From: Planctomycetota bacterium
GTDB lineage: Bacteria > Planctomycetota > UBA11346
Assembly (NCBI GenBank): GCA_003136555.1
Contig: PLEW01000079.1
Location: 1-53,344 of the forward strand
Reading direction: 5' to 3'
Length of the DNA: 53,344 nucleotides
The notes under the pieces are model-generated. The model made no database searches. It was not told the origin of the DNA and saw only the letters and a list, made by a program, of their open reading frames with translations. Positions 42,770 to 50,481 of the stretch are shown here, piece by piece. Positions within the stretch are counted from its first letter, which is position 1; every line of letters starts with the position of its first letter. A program made the position numbers and the translations under genes.

Positions 42770-43158
42770 GTCTGAGGATATGGCACCGCCGACAGCGATG
42801 GTGTGACCAACAATCCCTGCACCTGCTGATCCCCTGGCGCCGACGACATAAAATCAATATATGCAATTAATTACACGCGACTCCCTGGGCAATTCCCGAG
42901 TTGCCGGCCAGATTAGCAGGCATGATCCATGGCACAGGAGCAGCGCCACGGGACGACTCGGCAAAACGGATATCGCGCCCCGCTCCTGCTGGTCAGGCTG
43001 GATGTGCACGCCGATGCCGGGGATCAGGCGGTCGCGCGGTGGAATTCTCCTGCGGAATAACGGAACTGGTGGTACGCTACCCACATGCATCGCGTCGAAT
43101 CCCCCCCTGACATCGCCTTCCGATGCCTCAGCCACGCGGGCATTGGAGGGGGTGCCCC
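42770..43158. other. divergent gap with an AT-rich island
   Basis: No supported gene in about 390 bp. An AT-rich island at about 42848-42880 (ATAAAATCAATATATGCAAT and following) contrasts with the GC-rich surroundings and may hold promoters for the minus-strand sigma remnant or the plus-strand cheY-like gene, but no clean -35/-10 pair is visible. GGAGG at 43145-43149 serves as ribosome-binding site of the latter. Confidence 0.4.
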
Positions 43159-43539
43159 ATGCTGAGGAACATCCTCATCGTCGATGATTCGCCGGTGATG
43201 CGCAGGATCATGATCCAGACGCTCAAGGACTGCGGCTTCAACATCCTCCCGATCGAGGCCACCAACGGCAAGGATGCGCTGTCCAAGTTCAGCCTCCGCG
43301 GCGTGCATATGGTGATGAGCGATTGGAACATGCCCGTCATGGATGGCCTGGAGATGGTCCGGGAGCTGCGCAAGATCGATCCGACCAACCTCGTCCCGAT
43401 CGTCATGTTCACCACCCAGGCGAACCAGAACAAGGTGGTCGAGGCCCTGAAGACCGGCATCCAGGACTACATCGTCAAGCCCTATACGGTCGAAGTGGTG
43501 AAGGCCAAGCTGTCCAAGTACTTCGAGGGCGATATCTAG
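43159..43539 (+). CDS. CheY-like single-domain response regulator
   Basis: This 126-residue protein is a complete receiver: acidic pair in ILIVDDSPVMRRIM, phosphoacceptor Asp in MVMSDWNMPVMDGLEMV, Thr in VMFTTQANQNKVVEA and Lys in YIVKPYTVEVVKAKL. The DWNMP motif and size are those of chemotaxis CheY, where phosphorylated protein binds FliM or a pilus motor. No che or flagellar gene is nearby; the orphan prepilin 1.4 kb away may hint at twitching, but that is speculation. The ATG at 43159 with GGAGG 9 bases upstream was preferred to 43123. A convergent gene encodes another receiver protein. Confidence 0.94.
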   Translation: MLRNILIVDDSPVMRRIMIQTLKDCGFNILPIEATNGKDALSKFSLRGVHMVMSDWNMPVMDGLEMVRELRKIDPTNLVPIVMFTTQANQNKVVEALKTGIQDYIVKPYTVEVVKAKLSKYFEGDI

Positions 43540-43599
43540 CGGACCCGGCGTCGTCAGATCGGTCAGCGAGCCGCTCCGGCATCGAGGGTGGCCGAGGGG

Positions 43600-44487
43600 T
43601 CACGAGCCCAGGATGGGCGTGCGGGCAGCATGCCAGGGTGGTCTTGCCGAGGAGCCCACCAGCCACTTCCCGAAGGTCGAGATCGTCGCGATCAGGTCAT
43701 CAGTGACACGCGGCTTGACCACGTAATCGTTCGCGCCGTTCTCGCGGCACCAATGCTTGTCCGCGACATCCTCCGAGCCGGTCAGGATCACCACCGGTAT
43801 CGCCTTGAGGCCGGCGGTGGACTTGACCACCTTGAGCAGAGAACGGCCATCCAGGCGCGGGAGGTTCAGATCGAGGAGGATGAGCTGGGGCCTGGGCGCA
43901 TGCGCATGGGTGCCGATGCGGTTGAGGAACATCAGGGCATCGGCGGAATTGCCGACGCTATGCAGGTCGCATGGCAGACCGCTCTTGAGGATTGCCTTGG
44001 CGAACAGCACGAGGTCGACCTCATCATCGTCGACGTGCAGGATGCAGATGCGTGATGCTGGCAGCTGGGAGGCGGCCGTGAGCGGGCCCACCAGTGTCAT
44101 GGCGCGCATCCAGTAGGGCCTGATCACCGAGGCGACGGCGGTCCAGCCGCTATCCGACACCGGCGAGAGCAGGCAGTGGTTGGCGGCGCGCACGGCTTCC
44201 CGGCTCTCAGGGGTGAGATCGTCGACGAGCATCACCATCACCAGCGAGCGCAGGACCTGGTCGGTGCGGATGCGGCGCAGGACTTCCTGTCCGGGCATCA
44301 TCGGCAGGCGCTTCTCGAGCACCACCACCTGCGGGATGCCGCCCGACCGGCGCGCGGTGTAGAGCGCATGCAATCCGCGCTCGCCGGTCGGCTGGCTGTC
44401 CACGCGGCAGTCCATCGACAGCGCGCGGCAGGCCGTGGCAAGCGGCCTGGAGCGCTGCTCATCCGGTGCGATCATGAGTATGGACAT
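43600..44487 (-). CDS. tandem receiver protein with degenerate first receiver
   Basis: This 295-residue protein has two receiver-like domains. The first (about 1-125) reads SILMIAPDEQRSRPLATACR and has VVVLEKRLPMMPGQEVLRRI where the phosphoacceptor Asp is expected: the residue is Glu, as in phospho-mimic mutants. The Thr/Ser position is MVMLVDDL, so normal phosphorylation is unlikely. The second (about 150-280) is intact: CILHVDDDEVDLVLF, LILLDLNLPRLDG, VVILTGSEDV and DYVVKPRVTDD. The second domain is of the same Rcp1-like type as the protein at 34629. It has no output domain, so it probably acts through protein contact. Start 44487 was chosen since the upstream extension is of low quality; GGAGGTGG precedes it by 12 bases. 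Confidence 0.9.
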   Translation of the reverse strand: MSILMIAPDEQRSRPLATACRALSMDCRVDSQPTGERGLHALYTARRSGGIPQVVVLEKRLPMMPGQEVLRRIRTDQVLRSLVMVMLVDDLTPESREAVRAANHCLLSPVSDSGWTAVASVIRPYWMRAMTLVGPLTAASQLPASRICILHVDDDEVDLVLFAKAILKSGLPCDLHSVGNSADALMFLNRIGTHAHAPRPQLILLDLNLPRLDGRSLLKVVKSTAGLKAIPVVILTGSEDVADKHWCRENGANDYVVKPRVTDDLIATISTFGKWLVGSSARPPWHAARTPILGS

Positions 44488-45056
44488 GGGCACGTGCCAC
44501 CTCCGCGAACTGGAATGATACCGCTCACGGCCCAATACCGCAAGGAGGCATCGTGGGGGACGTTCAGGGTTGCCAATGGCTCCGCCACAGCAGTCGGCTC
44601 GCCCGAGACCGCATGGATGCGCGAGTGGCAGGCAGGTCAGCCGTGGAGCGATTCGCTGGCATGCGGCTTCCATCGAGCATCACCGCGCCTGGTCAAGTGC
44701 ATCAGCGCTGACGAGCCAAGGTGCGAAGGAAGAGATGGGTGCACAATGTGCGATCGCGCTGAGCATGCCCATCTGCAGGCGCGCTGCTGGCATCGCGGGC
44801 ATGAATAGGAGCTGTGCTGCGCTGCGCCAGTCAGCCATGGGAGGCGGCCTCGGCCGCTGCATGCCCAGGCAATTCGCCGGCACCGGGAACGAGGCGGCAT
44901 TGCCACAGGCGCAGATCAGGAGTGCGGCGAGGCCATCATTCCCATCTATTGCGTCCCCTGAAGACGAGCCGAGTGGCCGTGGCGGCTCGACTTGCGCTGG
45001 CCGCTCATGGGCTATTCATCCAATCTTGATGGTGGTGGCGGACAATGGAGATTCCA
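44488..45056. other. divergent gap upstream of the kinase-WD40 gene
   Basis: About 570 bp without a supported gene. Several open frames overlap, but their translations are Arg/Ser/Ala-rich or lack ribosome-binding sites. It presumably contains promoters for the tandem receiver (minus) and the kinase (plus). GGAG at 45047-45050 serves the kinase start. Nothing else stands out. Confidence 0.4.
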
Positions 45057-45965
45057 ATGACTGCAACGATCAGATGCCCACATTGCCTCATCGAGAACCC
45101 GGCCAGCGACATGGTGAGCCGTGCCAGATTGTGCATCGGTTGCGGCCAAGACGTGAGCACCGCGATCAACGATGGCGGGTCGGTCGATGTCCTGATCATC
45201 GACGATAGCGCGTGCGACGCACCAGCGGAGAGGTGCGGCTCCGCAGACGATCCTGCCTGGGCGCACATCGAAGGTGCGGCAATCGCCGCGCCCCACGACA
45301 CCTCCCATAAAACGGTGTTCATGGACCTCCTGGAGCACCGTTCGCCACGCCAGATCAGCCTTGGTGGACACCGTGAGGAGGACGCTGAGGGCCCGATGTC
45401 GCTGACTGCGGGGGGGGTCGGCAGCGGCAAGTTCAGGATTATCGAGGAATTGAACCGCGGTGGCATGGGAGTGATCCTCCGCGGTCGGGATCGAGGGTTG
45501 CATCGGGAAGTCGCCATCAAGGTGATCCGTGACCAGGGCAATGAGCGCCAGCGCGCACGCTTTGTCGAGGAAGCCCAGATCACCGGGCAGCTCGAGCATC
45601 CGAATATCGTACCTGTGCATGAATTCGGCGTCGATGAGACGGGCCGGATGTTCTTCGCCATGAAGCTGGTGAGGGGACGCAACCTGGCCGAGGTGCTCGA
45701 GCATCATCGCATCGATCCACGTGCCGCAGACAGGGAATTCCCCCTCATTAAGCAGGTCGGTGTCCTCGTGCAGATCTGCAACGCCATCGCATTCGCGCAC
45801 AGTCGAGGCGTCATCCATCGGGACCTCAAGCCGAGCAACATCATGCTCGGGGACTTCGGCGAGGTCATGCTCATGGATTGGGGACTGGCCAAGGTAGGCG
45901 ATCCTGGCGTGATAGGAGGGCATGCGGCTTCCGGCCCCCCGCCCCAGACCACGGATGTGTCGTAG
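45057..45965 (+). CDS. Ser/Thr protein kinase, 5' part ending at an in-frame TAG
   Basis: This 302-residue product starts with a zinc-ribbon-like CPHC ... CIGC pair (about 6-32) and a disordered acidic segment. The kinase N-lobe and most of the catalytic loop follow: glycine loop ELNRGGMGVILRG, VAIK with the ATP-binding Lys, catalytic HRDLKPSNIMLGDF and magnesium-binding DWGLAK (DFG variant). It stops at TAG 45963-45965 inside the activation segment. The same frame is open beyond the TAG and reads VIGTPAYMSPEQ, the missing end of the activation loop, and continues to 48671. Thus one 1204-codon gene has been split. Causes could be a nonsense mutation, a sequencing error or readthrough. The truncated protein would lack the substrate lobe and be inactive. 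GGAG lies 6 bases before the chosen ATG. Confidence 0.85.
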   Translation: MTATIRCPHCLIENPASDMVSRARLCIGCGQDVSTAINDGGSVDVLIIDDSACDAPAERCGSADDPAWAHIEGAAIAAPHDTSHKTVFMDLLEHRSPRQISLGGHREEDAEGPMSLTAGGVGSGKFRIIEELNRGGMGVILRGRDRGLHREVAIKVIRDQGNERQRARFVEEAQITGQLEHPNIVPVHEFGVDETGRMFFAMKLVRGRNLAEVLEHHRIDPRAADREFPLIKQVGVLVQICNAIAFAHSRGVIHRDLKPSNIMLGDFGEVMLMDWGLAKVGDPGVIGGHAASGPPPQTTDVS

Positions 45966-46037
45966 GGCAGTACCCAGGCAACGACCGGTCGCATCGAGGC
46001 CACGGTCGATGGCGCGGTCATCGGCACTCCCGCATAC

Positions 46038-48671
46038 ATGTCGCCAGAGCAGGCCTCGGGCCAGATCTCGAAGATGGATGCACGCAGCGATGTCTATGCG
46101 CTTGGTGCGATCCTCTATGAGATGCTCACGCTCCTGCCGCCAGTGGGCGGTAGCGATCTCAAGGAGGTCCTGCGCAATGCGATGGTTGGCAACATCGTCG
46201 TGCCCGCAGCGAGGACGCCGCAGCGCCTCATTCCCAAGGATCTTGCGGCGATAGCGATGAAGGCGCTCTCATCCGATCCTGCTCAGCGCTATCCGAGCGC
46301 CGGCCACATGCGGCAGGATCTCGAGAATTTCCTCGAGGGCCGCGCGGTTACCGCACGCGCCGACTCGGTGGCAGAGGCATTGGCCAAATTCGTGCGCCGG
46401 CATCGCATAACCAGTACCGCAATCGGGTTTGCCACCGTGCTTCTCGCGGTGGTCCTGGTGTTCAGCTACCTCCTCAACATCCATCAGCGCCAGCGGGCCG
46501 AGGCTGAGCGCGCCGTCGCGATCCTTGAACGTAGTCGTGCGGAATCGGAGAGCATCCGGGCCAAGGATGAGCGTGCCAAGGCGGAAGCCGCCGCAGTCAC
46601 GGCCGAACGCGAGCGCCAGCGGGCGACCAACGAGGGCAACGCGGCGATGCTCGAGCGCGAGCGGGCTGAGCAGGCATTGCGCGCCGCCGATCAGCAGCGA
46701 GCGATCGCCGAGGAGGAGCGTCGCCAATCGAAAGCGGCGTTGGAGCGGGAGCTGCGGCAACGCGAGCAGAGCGATATCCAGAATCACCTCGCGTCGCTGG
46801 CCCTTGCCGGAGAGCAGATCGGGCAGAATGAGTTCGCCGCCGCCCGCGCCTCCCTTGAGGGATGCCCGGCCGGCTATCGGGATTGGGTCTGGAGGCGGCT
46901 CAGCCTGCTCTGCCGGCAGCAGCTCGCGCTGCTTGCCGATCACACTGATGCGGCGACCGGGGTCGCCTGCTCACGTGATGGAAGTCGTCTCGTCAGCGTT
47001 GGCGCTGAAGGCAGGGCGATGGTCTATGACTTCGCTAGCCGCCGCCGCATCGCGCAGATCCAGCTGCACAAATCCGCGATCAGCGCCGTGGCGATATCCG
47101 ATGATGGTCGGCAGGTGCTGAGCGCAGGTCGTGATGGCACCGTGCGACTGTGGCAGGTGGGAGAGGACCATGCGCGCCAGGTCATGATCGGGAACGAGTC
47201 GGCAGTCATGTGCGTTGCGTTCAGCGCCGAGGGGGCGGTCAACCGCGCGGTGAGCGGTGGCAGCGACGGCAGCGTGCGAGAATGGAATCTCGATGACGGC
47301 CGCATGGAGCGGAAGCTCGGCAAGATCGCCGAGCCGGTGCATACGCTGGCAATCGTCGCGGATGGCCAGCGGATCATCGCTGGTGGCGAATCGGGCGAGG
47401 TGGCGTGCTGGGATGCCGGCACCGGCCAGGTCAAGGCGACGGCGCATCTCCCTGGTCCAGTGCTGGCGATCGATGGGCATGGCCCCCAGGCTCTGCTGGC
47501 TGGACCGCGCGGAACGGCGTTGGTCTGGGATCTATCCGCCAACGTGCCGATCGCACACTTGGAGGGCCATCAGCGCCAGGTCGTCTGCGCCGCCTTCTCG
47601 AGCGATGGCCAACATGTCGCGACCGGCAGTGCCGACAGCACGGCTCGAGTCTGGGAAGTCGCAACCGGCGCATCGGTGATCACCTTGTGCGGACATGGCG
47701 GTGCGATCGGCGGCCTGTGCTTCGCCTCACACGATGGGCAGCTGCTGACAGCCAGCGATGATTGCACGGTGCGCCTGTGGGATGCGCAGCTGCGGCGCGA
47801 TATGACCGAAATCGTCCTCTCGCCTGGACTCGCGGGGCTCACGCTGAATCCGGATGGCCACACTTACATCGCCGGTGGCGCCAACGGCTTCGCCGTACTC
47901 GGGGACCTCAACCGCGCTGCGGCGGTCATGCCGCTCGTCCAGGGTCAAGGCATCCTCGCGACCGCCTTCTCCCGTGACGGGAATCTCGCCGCGACGGCGG
48001 GTGAAGGCGGCATCTGCCGCATCTGGGATGCCCATACCGGAGCGCCTGGCCCCGTTCTCTCCAGCCCGCCCTCGGCGATCAATGAGGTGTCGTTCAGCCC
48101 CAATGGAGAACTGCTCATCACCGCGAGCGACGATGGCCGTGCGCGGGTGTGGGATGCCCATGATGGCAAGCCCGTGCTGACGTGCGTCGGCCATGCGGGG
48201 GCGGTCCTGGCAGCGGCATTCTCACCCGATGGGTCGAGGATCGCCACCGGTGGCGCGGATGCCACCATCCGCATCTTCAGGTCCGCGGACGGCGAGATGC
48301 TCAATGTCATACCGATCCATAATACCGCCATCGAGGCGCTTGCCTACGCGCCCGATGGCCGTCACCTGCTGAGCGGCAGCGACCAGATCGCCGAAGTCTG
48401 GGACGCCGAGAGCGGGGAGAAGACCCAATCCCTGCGTGGACACACGGGGAGCATCAAGCGGGTGGCGTACGTCTTCGACGGAAGCCAGGCGATGACCGCC
48501 AGCAACGATGGCACGGCACGCATCTGGGACATCGCCAGCGGCCGTGTGCTCCTGGTGCTGCGAGAGCATCGCTCCCCGGTGGTGGCGATCCAGTCATCGG
48601 CCAACAACCGGGACGTGATCACCGCCGACCGCACCGGACGCGTCATCGTCTGGTCTGCGGGAGATCCCTAG
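46038..48671 (+). CDS. Ser/Thr protein kinase-WD40, 3' part after the in-frame TAG
   Basis: Continuation of the upstream frame; 46038 is only the first ATG after the stop and has no ribosome-binding site. The 877 residues comprise the kinase C-lobe (MSPEQASG, DARSDVYALGAILYEML), one transmembrane helix (about 126-148, GFATVLLAVVLVFSYLL), a charged coiled coil of about 100 residues rich in Glu/Arg/Ala (about 150-250), a linker with GYRDWVWRRL, and about 14 WD40 repeats (endings such as GTVRLWQV, STARVWEV, GICRIWDA, GTARIWDI, GRVIVWSA), enough for two seven-bladed propellers outside the membrane. This kinase-TM-coil-WD40 layout is typical of Planctomycetes. The frame has no further stops, implying that the interruption is recent, artefactual or tolerated. 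Confidence 0.88.
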   Translation: MSPEQASGQISKMDARSDVYALGAILYEMLTLLPPVGGSDLKEVLRNAMVGNIVVPAARTPQRLIPKDLAAIAMKALSSDPAQRYPSAGHMRQDLENFLEGRAVTARADSVAEALAKFVRRHRITSTAIGFATVLLAVVLVFSYLLNIHQRQRAEAERAVAILERSRAESESIRAKDERAKAEAAAVTAERERQRATNEGNAAMLERERAEQALRAADQQRAIAEEERRQSKAALERELRQREQSDIQNHLASLALAGEQIGQNEFAAARASLEGCPAGYRDWVWRRLSLLCRQQLALLADHTDAATGVACSRDGSRLVSVGAEGRAMVYDFASRRRIAQIQLHKSAISAVAISDDGRQVLSAGRDGTVRLWQVGEDHARQVMIGNESAVMCVAFSAEGAVNRAVSGGSDGSVREWNLDDGRMERKLGKIAEPVHTLAIVADGQRIIAGGESGEVACWDAGTGQVKATAHLPGPVLAIDGHGPQALLAGPRGTALVWDLSANVPIAHLEGHQRQVVCAAFSSDGQHVATGSADSTARVWEVATGASVITLCGHGGAIGGLCFASHDGQLLTASDDCTVRLWDAQLRRDMTEIVLSPGLAGLTLNPDGHTYIAGGANGFAVLGDLNRAAAVMPLVQGQGILATAFSRDGNLAATAGEGGICRIWDAHTGAPGPVLSSPPSAINEVSFSPNGELLITASDDGRARVWDAHDGKPVLTCVGHAGAVLAAAFSPDGSRIATGGADATIRIFRSADGEMLNVIPIHNTAIEALAYAPDGRHLLSGSDQIAEVWDAESGEKTQSLRGHTGSIKRVAYVFDGSQAMTASNDGTARIWDIASGRVLLVLREHRSPVVAIQSSANNRDVITADRTGRVIVWSAGDP

Positions 48672-48715
48672 GGCCTATGGGCCGGCCTCGGGATCCTGCC
48701 GGGAGGGACGTCCTC

Positions 48716-49618
48716 TCAGCGCACGTAGCGATCGTATTCGGCCTGTCCGGAACGGATGGCCAAGCGGCCGCAGCCCACCAGGAAGCGGACCTCCTGGATG
48801 AGGTCATTGTCGCTGCACTGCAGCGAGTCGCGGATGGCCAGGATCGACCGTTTGCCATCGGCGAGCTGAAGGATGCGGCTGCTGAGGATGGGTAATGGTT
48901 GCGGAGATGGGGCGGCAGGCGCATCCTTGACGGCAGCCACTGCGACGATCGCTGACAGGTAGCGTTCATCCGGGTGCTCGCTGACCAGGCCGACATGCAG
49001 CAGTTGCAGGAGATCGACGGAGGCATCGGATGCATCGCGACCGCACAGGGCGATGATGTCGGCGATGGTGCGCCGACCATCGATCAGAGAGAGCAGCCGC
49101 CACTGGAAGACGGTTATGCGGATGGCGGAGATGTGCTGCGCATCACGTTCCGCATGCAGGATCGCATTGCCATGGGGGAGCTGATCGCTGGCATCCGGTT
49201 GCTCATCGGCGATGCGCATCCCCTCGAGCAGCAGGTTGCGCAGATCGGTGTGGATGGTCTCTAATTCCGGCGAGGCACCGGAGAGGAACATGAAGCGGCC
49301 CTGCCGCCAATGCAGCAAGCGGTAAATCGCCTGCTCTCCGACGTCCGGGGGGCAGTAGGCATGGACCACCCGACCACCAGCGAAATAGACGCTGGCTGAT
49401 CGTGGAGGCTCCTGGCACTCGATCAGCAGTTGGCCCTTCTTGCGTACCGTCAGCAGGAACTGGAGGAGCTCCGGCAGGGCATAATCCCCCAGGTCCCCCT
49501 GCATGATGGCCATGGAGCGGATGCGCGAGAAATCAGGAGTAGCCTGAGGCTGGCCAGCTATCGGCAGCCGGTCATCCGGTGCACCCCGGGGCGCCTTCAC
49601 TGCCGAATGCCGACCCAT
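48716..49618 (-). CDS. DUF4388 domain signalling protein
   Basis: This 300-residue cytoplasmic protein has an N-terminal DUF4388 (PATAN-like) domain (about 36-135). It begins MAIMQGDLGDYALPELLQFL and continues TVRKKGQLLIEC, GGRVVHAYCP and YRLLHWRQGRFMF. The domain occurs in gliding, pilus and development signalling proteins of myxobacteria, cyanobacteria and PVC phyla, often with receivers. Two further repeats follow, VFQWRLLSLIDGRRTIADII and SRILQLADGKRSILAIRDSL, resembling the winged-helix-like 'DGxRT/S' half-domain that commonly trails DUF4388. The gene overlaps the end of the lipoprotein gene by 22 bp if it starts at 49618; starting at 49513 (family-typical) leaves a gap of 83 bp. It is third in a coupled operon with a PstS-like protein. 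Confidence 0.85.
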   Translation of the reverse strand: MGRHSAVKAPRGAPDDRLPIAGQPQATPDFSRIRSMAIMQGDLGDYALPELLQFLLTVRKKGQLLIECQEPPRSASVYFAGGRVVHAYCPPDVGEQAIYRLLHWRQGRFMFLSGASPELETIHTDLRNLLLEGMRIADEQPDASDQLPHGNAILHAERDAQHISAIRITVFQWRLLSLIDGRRTIADIIALCGRDASDASVDLLQLLHVGLVSEHPDERYLSAIVAVAAVKDAPAAPSPQPLPILSSRILQLADGKRSILAIRDSLQCSDNDLIQEVRFLVGCGRLAIRSGQAEYDRYVR

Positions 49619-50481
49619 GCGCTGTATGCCTTGGTGAAGCCGTCCAGATGTGCAGCACGTCGGGTCGCCTCGGCGAGCGCCAGCGGGTCGCCGTCATGTG
49701 CGCTTTCGAGCAGATGGAGTTCATCGCGCTGGCATGTGAGGATGCGCGAGCGGTACACCACCTGCATCAGCGGCGGATCGCCGCTGCCATGCAGTTGGAT
49801 GAGCGCATAGGCGGTGGAGAGCAGCTGGGGATCGCCAGTCGCGGCAACGCTGTCGACGAAGTGCCGATCGTTGCTGGGCAGGACGTCCACGGCGGATTGA
49901 GGGGTTATCGGTTCAGCTAATCGCACTGTCGGTGGCGCAACGGCGGCGGCAGGAGCCTGGTTCGATGGCAGGCGAAGACCGAAGGCCAGGGATGCCGCCG
50001 TGACGGCTGATGGTGACCACAGTCGGATGCGGGTGTCCAGTGCGGAGACGCCAGCCATTGCGGGCCGCTGGACATGGACATCGAGCCAGGTGCAGTCGCC
50101 GATGACACGGCCTTCCGAGGTCGGATAGTCGCTGGCACCCCGTCCGGTGCAGCAATACAGCTGCAGTCCGTTGGCCAGGACCAGGAGTCCGCTGGTGTTG
50201 CCGGGATCGCAGGTGGCGGACAGGATGTCGACCGCACCATGGGGCAGCTCCGCCAGATCGCAGAGCACGTGCTCCCGCGAGATGGCCAGGAAACCGATCT
50301 GCCGCGGCGTGTCGATACTCAGGCCGGACGGATCCATCGATGCGACCTGCTGCCAGGTCCCCAGGAAGGACGCAGATACGGTTCCGGAGCGGCTATCGCC
50401 GCAGCCAGGGAGGAGGATGATGCAGAAGAGAACCAGGGCAGACGAGGGAGCGGACAGGAGGATGGTCTGCGGCCGCATCAT
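49597..50481 (-). CDS. uncharacterised lipoprotein, 294 residues
   Basis: A signal peptide ending in LLPGC (lipobox) makes this a lipoprotein. A THAP-like or lipocalin-like start (ASFLGTWQQVASMD) is followed by beta-rich sequence with several Cys (VLCDLAEL, SATCDPGN, LQLYCCTGRG, GDCTWLDVHV), suggesting disulfides outside the cytoplasm. A Pro/Ala-rich linker (APAAAVAPPTVRLAEP) leads to a helical C-terminal part with TPR-like spacing (DPQLLSTAYALIQLHGSGDP, HDGDPLALAEATRRAAHLDG). No family is recognised. Its ATG overlaps the stop of the PstS-like gene (ATGA) and it overlaps the DUF4388 gene, so the three are translated together and likely work together. Confidence 0.72.
   Translation of the reverse strand: MMRPQTILLSAPSSALVLFCIILLPGCGDSRSGTVSASFLGTWQQVASMDPSGLSIDTPRQIGFLAISREHVLCDLAELPHGAVDILSATCDPGNTSGLLVLANGLQLYCCTGRGASDYPTSEGRVIGDCTWLDVHVQRPAMAGVSALDTRIRLWSPSAVTAASLAFGLRLPSNQAPAAAVAPPTVRLAEPITPQSAVDVLPSNDRHFVDSVAATGDPQLLSTAYALIQLHGSGDPPLMQVVYRSRILTCQRDELHLLESAHDGDPLALAEATRRAAHLDGFTKAYSAWVGIRQ

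Noticed and set aside
41964-42870. Several plus-strand open frames between prepilin and CheY-like genes.
   Set aside because: They lie opposite the sigma-like remnant, are Arg/Ser/Pro-rich and lack ribosome-binding sites.
44570-45208. Plus-strand open frame of 212 codons overlapping the kinase start.
   Set aside because: Composition is shadow-like, its end overlaps the zinc-ribbon region of the kinase in another frame, and no ribosome-binding site is present.
42605-45965. TAG might be reassigned to a sense codon (two in-frame TAGs, one at a conserved Gln).
   Set aside because: Intact genes in the window end properly at TAG, for example ackA (6498-6500), the barrel protein with terminal Phe (14544-14546) and the CheY-like gene (43537-43539). 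The sigma remnant is also damaged elsewhere.
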